From contig CANCYR010000019.1 of the NCBI GenBank assembly GCA_947382355.1, positions 1-53,553 of the forward strand: a stretch of 53,553 bases of DNA, in the 5' to 3' direction. This document shows positions 51,251-53,553 of this stretch, one piece after another. The translations under genes and the position numbers were made by a program. The DNA is from an uncultured Lachnospiraceae bacterium. Lineage in GTDB: Bacteria; Bacillota; Clostridia; Lachnospirales; Lachnospiraceae. The notes under the pieces are model-generated. The model was not told where the DNA came from. It saw nothing but the letters and a program-made list of their open reading frames with translations, and made no database searches. Every line of letters starts with the position of its first letter. Within the stretch, counting starts at the first letter, position 1.

Positions 51251-51423
51251 TAAATTCCTCCTAATGCGCAGGAAATGATTGATTTTTATATTTTTTCCAT
51301 CACCATTATATCCCCGATGACAGGATTTTGTCAACATGCGATCATTTCCTGTAATATTTCTGCAGCTACCCGGATTATCTTATCATTCATAAAAAGACTT
51401 CCTTTTTCTATCACTGCCAAAAA

Positions 51424-51475
51424 TAACAGTTCAGCCGGCAGTCCCGTTTTAGGGGAACTGCCGGCTGAACTGTTA
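51424..51475 (-). terminator. Terminator of the two-component operon
   Basis: A perfect 19-bp stem (51424-51442 with 51457-51475; arms TAACAGTTCAGCCGGCAGT). On the minus strand it is followed by TTATTTTT. It lies 25 nt beyond the response regulator stop. The arm belongs to the GGCTGAAC repeat family. Confidence 0.85.
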
Positions 51476-51499
51476 TGTCTAAAAGTAATGCAGCCTTCA

Positions 51500-52189
51500 T
51501 TAAACCTTGAACCGATATCCCACTCCCCATATAGTCTCGATATACTGGGGCTTTGCTGTGTCAAATTCGATTTTTTCCCGAATTTTTTTAATATGCACCG
51601 TAACGGTAGCAATATCTCCAATGGAATCCATATCCCATATTTCCCGAAACAGCTCTTCCTTTGTAAATACATGGTTCGGGTTTTCCGCAAGGAAAGTGAG
51701 CAAATCAAATTCCTTTGTGGTAAAGTTTTTTTCTTCACCATCTATATATACCCTGCGGGCGGTTTTATCAATGCGGATTCCTCTGATTTCCACTATATCA
51801 TTTGATTTCTGGTTGGAGCCGATAAGTCTTTCATAACGGGACAGATGTGCCTTTACCCTTGCCACCAGCTCGCTTGGGCTAAAAGGCTTTGTCATATAAT
51901 CATCCGCTCCAAGCCCAAGTCCCCTCACCTTGTCAATATCATCCTTTTTAGCGGATACCATGAGAATCGGAATGTTTTTCTCTTCCCGGATGCGTTTGCA
52001 GATTTCATAACCATCCATTCCCGGCAGCATAAGGTCCAATATAACTAAATTGTAATCGTGAGTCAGTGCTGCTTCCAGCCCTTTTGTCCCGTCATTTTCA
52101 ATGGAGACTTCATAATCATTAATCTCCAGATAATCCCTTTCCAAATCTGCAATTGCCGTCTCATCTTCAATAATTAAAATCTTACTCAT
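51500..52189 (-). CDS. OmpR/PhoB-type response regulator
   Basis: A 229-residue two-domain regulator. The receiver domain (1-115) has the acidic pocket EDE near residue 7, phospho-Asp in VILDLMLPGMDG (about 51) and Lys in TKPFSP (about 100). The winged-helix DNA-binding domain (about 130-228) has FTTKEFDLLTFLAENPNHVF and TVTVHIKKIREKI, ending WGVGYRF. It overlaps the downstream end of the kinase gene by 8 nt (52182-52189), so both are one operon. Target genes unknown. Confidence 0.97.
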   Translation of the reverse strand: MSKILIIEDETAIADLERDYLEINDYEVSIENDGTKGLEAALTHDYNLVILDLMLPGMDGYEICKRIREEKNIPILMVSAKKDDIDKVRGLGLGADDYMTKPFSPSELVARVKAHLSRYERLIGSNQKSNDIVEIRGIRIDKTARRVYIDGEEKNFTTKEFDLLTFLAENPNHVFTKEELFREIWDMDSIGDIATVTVHIKKIREKIEFDTAKPQYIETIWGVGYRFKV

Positions 52190-53321
52190 CTTTTTCTACC
52201 TCTTCATGTTTTCTTATTACGAAATGAATACAGGTTCCTTCATTTTCCTTGCTTGTAGCCCATATATAGCCGCCATGGTCCTCCACGATTTTCTTTACTA
52301 TGGAAAGACCTATGCCGCTTCCGCCTTTTGTGGAATTTCTGGAAGCATCCGTCCGGTAAAACCTCTCGAATATTCTGGGCAAATCCTTTTGGCTGATTCC
52401 TCTTCCATTATCTTCGATTTCTATTCTTACAGAATCAATCTGGTCCAATATGCGGATTTCAATAATGCCCTTTTCTTTATCCATGTATTTGATGCTGTTG
52501 TTGATAATATTATTGATGACCCGCCTTAACTGCTCAGGGTCTGCTATGATTTTTGTATCCTCATCCACTAAGTTATCATAATCTAACTCAATATTCTGGG
52601 ATTCCAGATCAAGTCCTACCTCTTCGATACAATCGTTAAAATATTCTCTTACATTAATGCGGTGGAAGTTATAGGGAATCCGGTTGGAAGAAATACCGGA
52701 ATACAAAGTCAGTTCATTTATCAGGCTGTCCATATCATTTGCCTTGTTGTATATGGTCTGAATGTATTTATCCATTTTTTCAGGAGTGTCCGCAACCCCG
52801 TCCATAATTCCTTCCACATATCCTTTAATTGCGGTAATCGGTGTTTTCAAATCATGGGAGATATTGCTGACAAGCTCTTTATTTTTCTTTTCATTGTCAA
52901 TGGTAATTTGGGTGGATTCTCTTAACTTTAAGCGCATATCTTCATAATTATCATATAAAGTTCCGATTTCACCTTCATATTTACTGGAAAGCTGATAATC
53001 AAAATTACCTTCCGCAATACATTCCATGCCCCGTCCCAGCTCCTGGATAGGATTTATCATTCCTTTCAATACCCAGCGAACCAGCATGGATGCTGTTAAT
53101 GCCAGAATCAGAATAATCGCTATAAACATGTCAATCATAAAGATTTTGGTTGCAATAGGGTCAATGCCTCTGGGACCGTCTCCAAATCCGGGCGCCTTCA
53201 GCAGATATACCCGCAGGGCCATGAAAGTAATGCTTGTGAGCAGCAGGGGCAGTATCACCATAATGGCTCCTACAGCCATAAGCTTCCCATAGAGGGAAAG
53301 TCTTTTTCTTTGCTTTTTCAT
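52182..53321 (-). CDS. Sensor histidine kinase
   Basis: A 379-residue membrane kinase. Two membrane helices (about 10-35 and 60-85) enclose only a short outer loop rich in Gly/Pro, so it may sense within the membrane. HAMP follows (about 86-138), then HisKA with SNISHDLKTPITA (His about 163) and the HATPase with N-box NIINNSIKY, DNGRGIS (G1), FERFYR and GGSGIGLSI (G2). I chose the start at 53321 (GAGGT 7 nt upstream); the frame to 53498 has no better site. It phosphorylates the response regulator encoded after it. Confidence 0.95.
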   Translation of the reverse strand: MKKQRKRLSLYGKLMAVGAIMVILPLLLTSITFMALRVYLLKAPGFGDGPRGIDPIATKIFMIDMFIAIILILALTASMLVRWVLKGMINPIQELGRGMECIAEGNFDYQLSSKYEGEIGTLYDNYEDMRLKLRESTQITIDNEKKNKELVSNISHDLKTPITAIKGYVEGIMDGVADTPEKMDKYIQTIYNKANDMDSLINELTLYSGISSNRIPYNFHRINVREYFNDCIEEVGLDLESQNIELDYDNLVDEDTKIIADPEQLRRVINNIINNSIKYMDKEKGIIEIRILDQIDSVRIEIEDNGRGISQKDLPRIFERFYRTDASRNSTKGGSGIGLSIVKKIVEDHGGYIWATSKENEGTCIHFVIRKHEEVEKDE

Positions 53322-53343
53322 ATCAGTTACCTCTTTATGTGAG

Positions 53344-53352
53344 ATTATAGCA
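53344..53352 (-). promoter_or_regulatory. Extended -10 promoter of the two-component operon
   Basis: Minus-strand TGC then TATAAT (-10 at 53344-53349). No good -35 lies at 17 bp, but the extended -10 can compensate. It is ~25 nt upstream of the histidine kinase start. Confidence 0.5.
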
Positions 53353-53473
53353 TATTTTATATGGTATAATTCTAAAAATAAGCGCAATATTTCTAAAAAT
53401 TTTATGAAAAAAAGATATCCATTTAGCAAAAAATTCAACAGTCCGGTGTGCCTTGGGGATATGGATTCGGGCA

Positions 53474-53553
53474 GGGAATCGGGATGGAAATTTGACAAAA
53501 CATGTTTCTACGTCGTCACGCTCCCGCTCTGATAAAAACGCAGCAGTTCTAAG
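53474..53553. repeat. Partial copy of the fold-back element at the window edge
   Basis: ATGGAAATTTGACA.AACATGTTTCTACG and the following ~45 bases match, as reverse complement, the right inner half of the element at 2539-2756 (CGTCGTCACGCTCCCGCTCTGATAAAAACGCAGCAG). The copy is cut by the window edge, and the outer part of the terminal repeat is poorly kept. Confidence 0.75.

Noticed and set aside
51251-51337. ATG start at 51337 for the MqsR-like toxin
   Set aside because: There is no Shine-Dalgarno before it and the extra residues do not resemble the family; the GTG at 51250 has AGGAGG at 6 nt.
53322-53498. Longer histidine kinase N-terminus to 53498
   Set aside because: It would cover the extended -10 promoter and approach the fold-back repeat, has no ribosome site, and is not needed for the two-helix sensor layout.
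1-53553. Integrated phage or conjugative element
   Set aside because: No integrase, terminase, capsid, relaxase or type IV secretion genes are present. The Tad genes are pilus-type, and the toxin-antitoxin pairs alone do not show mobility.

Overview
The window looks like the chromosome of a low-GC Firmicute in class Clostridia, most likely a Lachnospiraceae-type gut anaerobe. The supporting signs are AGGAGG-type ribosome binding sites, a T-box leader on an archaeal/eukaryotic-type prolyl-tRNA synthetase, a Gram-positive Tad pilus locus with DUF5702 and DUF6382 proteins, a bank of DUF6273 and BspA-like surface proteins, and a holin-like type I toxin. Species cannot be fixed from this sequence alone. 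Almost every gene is on the minus strand. I saw no rRNA, tRNA, CRISPR array, transposase or phage gene.

Layout. 1-7 kb: a DUF4173 membrane protein, two small-XRE-regulator/membrane-protein pairs, a CPBP protease, then plus-strand GNAT and HAD genes and a small membrane protein. 7-9.2 kb: proS behind a complete T-box leader (promoter, CCG specifier, terminator). A ~130-bp GC-rich repeat lies between the leader terminator and the proS start; an inverted copy lies in the leader of an unknown gene at 9.3-10.1 kb. 10.4-25.3 kb: a tightly packed operon, apparently starting with a Ser/Thr kinase fused to a substrate-binding-like ectodomain. It continues through the Tad machinery (TadZ, TadA, TadB, TadC, Flp pilin, TadE-like proteins, DUF5702 protein, prepilin peptidase) and a TPR/WG-repeat protein, and ends with an FHA protein and a PP2C phosphatase. 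25.4-38.3 kb: five secreted surface proteins with different N-terminal parts but one shared C-terminal leucine-rich cassette. They are interrupted by a short plus-strand relic of a RelB/DinJ antitoxin. 38.3-41.8 kb: a second PP2C phosphatase, a PASTA Ser/Thr kinase and a fibronectin-III protein, divergent from an XRE regulator across a promoter region with repeated operator-like boxes.

42.4-47.3 kb: an ABC-2 type transporter, a lipoprotein and two small secreted proteins. This block is bounded on one side by a decayed 3' fragment of the AI-2E transporter gene and on the other by the intact gene, both with nearly the same terminator. 47.3-53.3 kb: AI-2E transporter (start codon inside a perfect hairpin), RluA pseudouridine synthase, a type I toxin-antitoxin pair, an MqsR-like toxin with a zinc-ribbon/Panacea-domain antitoxin, and an OmpR-type two-component system. 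Both window edges lie in copies of a fold-back element whose complete 218-bp copy is at 2539-2756.

How the genes may work together (inference): 10-42 kb reads as one surface-signalling locus. Two receptor-like Ser/Thr kinases, two PP2C phosphatases and one FHA reader surround a Tad pilus apparatus and sit beside a family of exported adhesin-like proteins. This resembles in logic the kinase-FHA-phosphatase control of type VI secretion, here attached to a Gram-positive Tad system, and is the best candidate in the window for an undescribed system.
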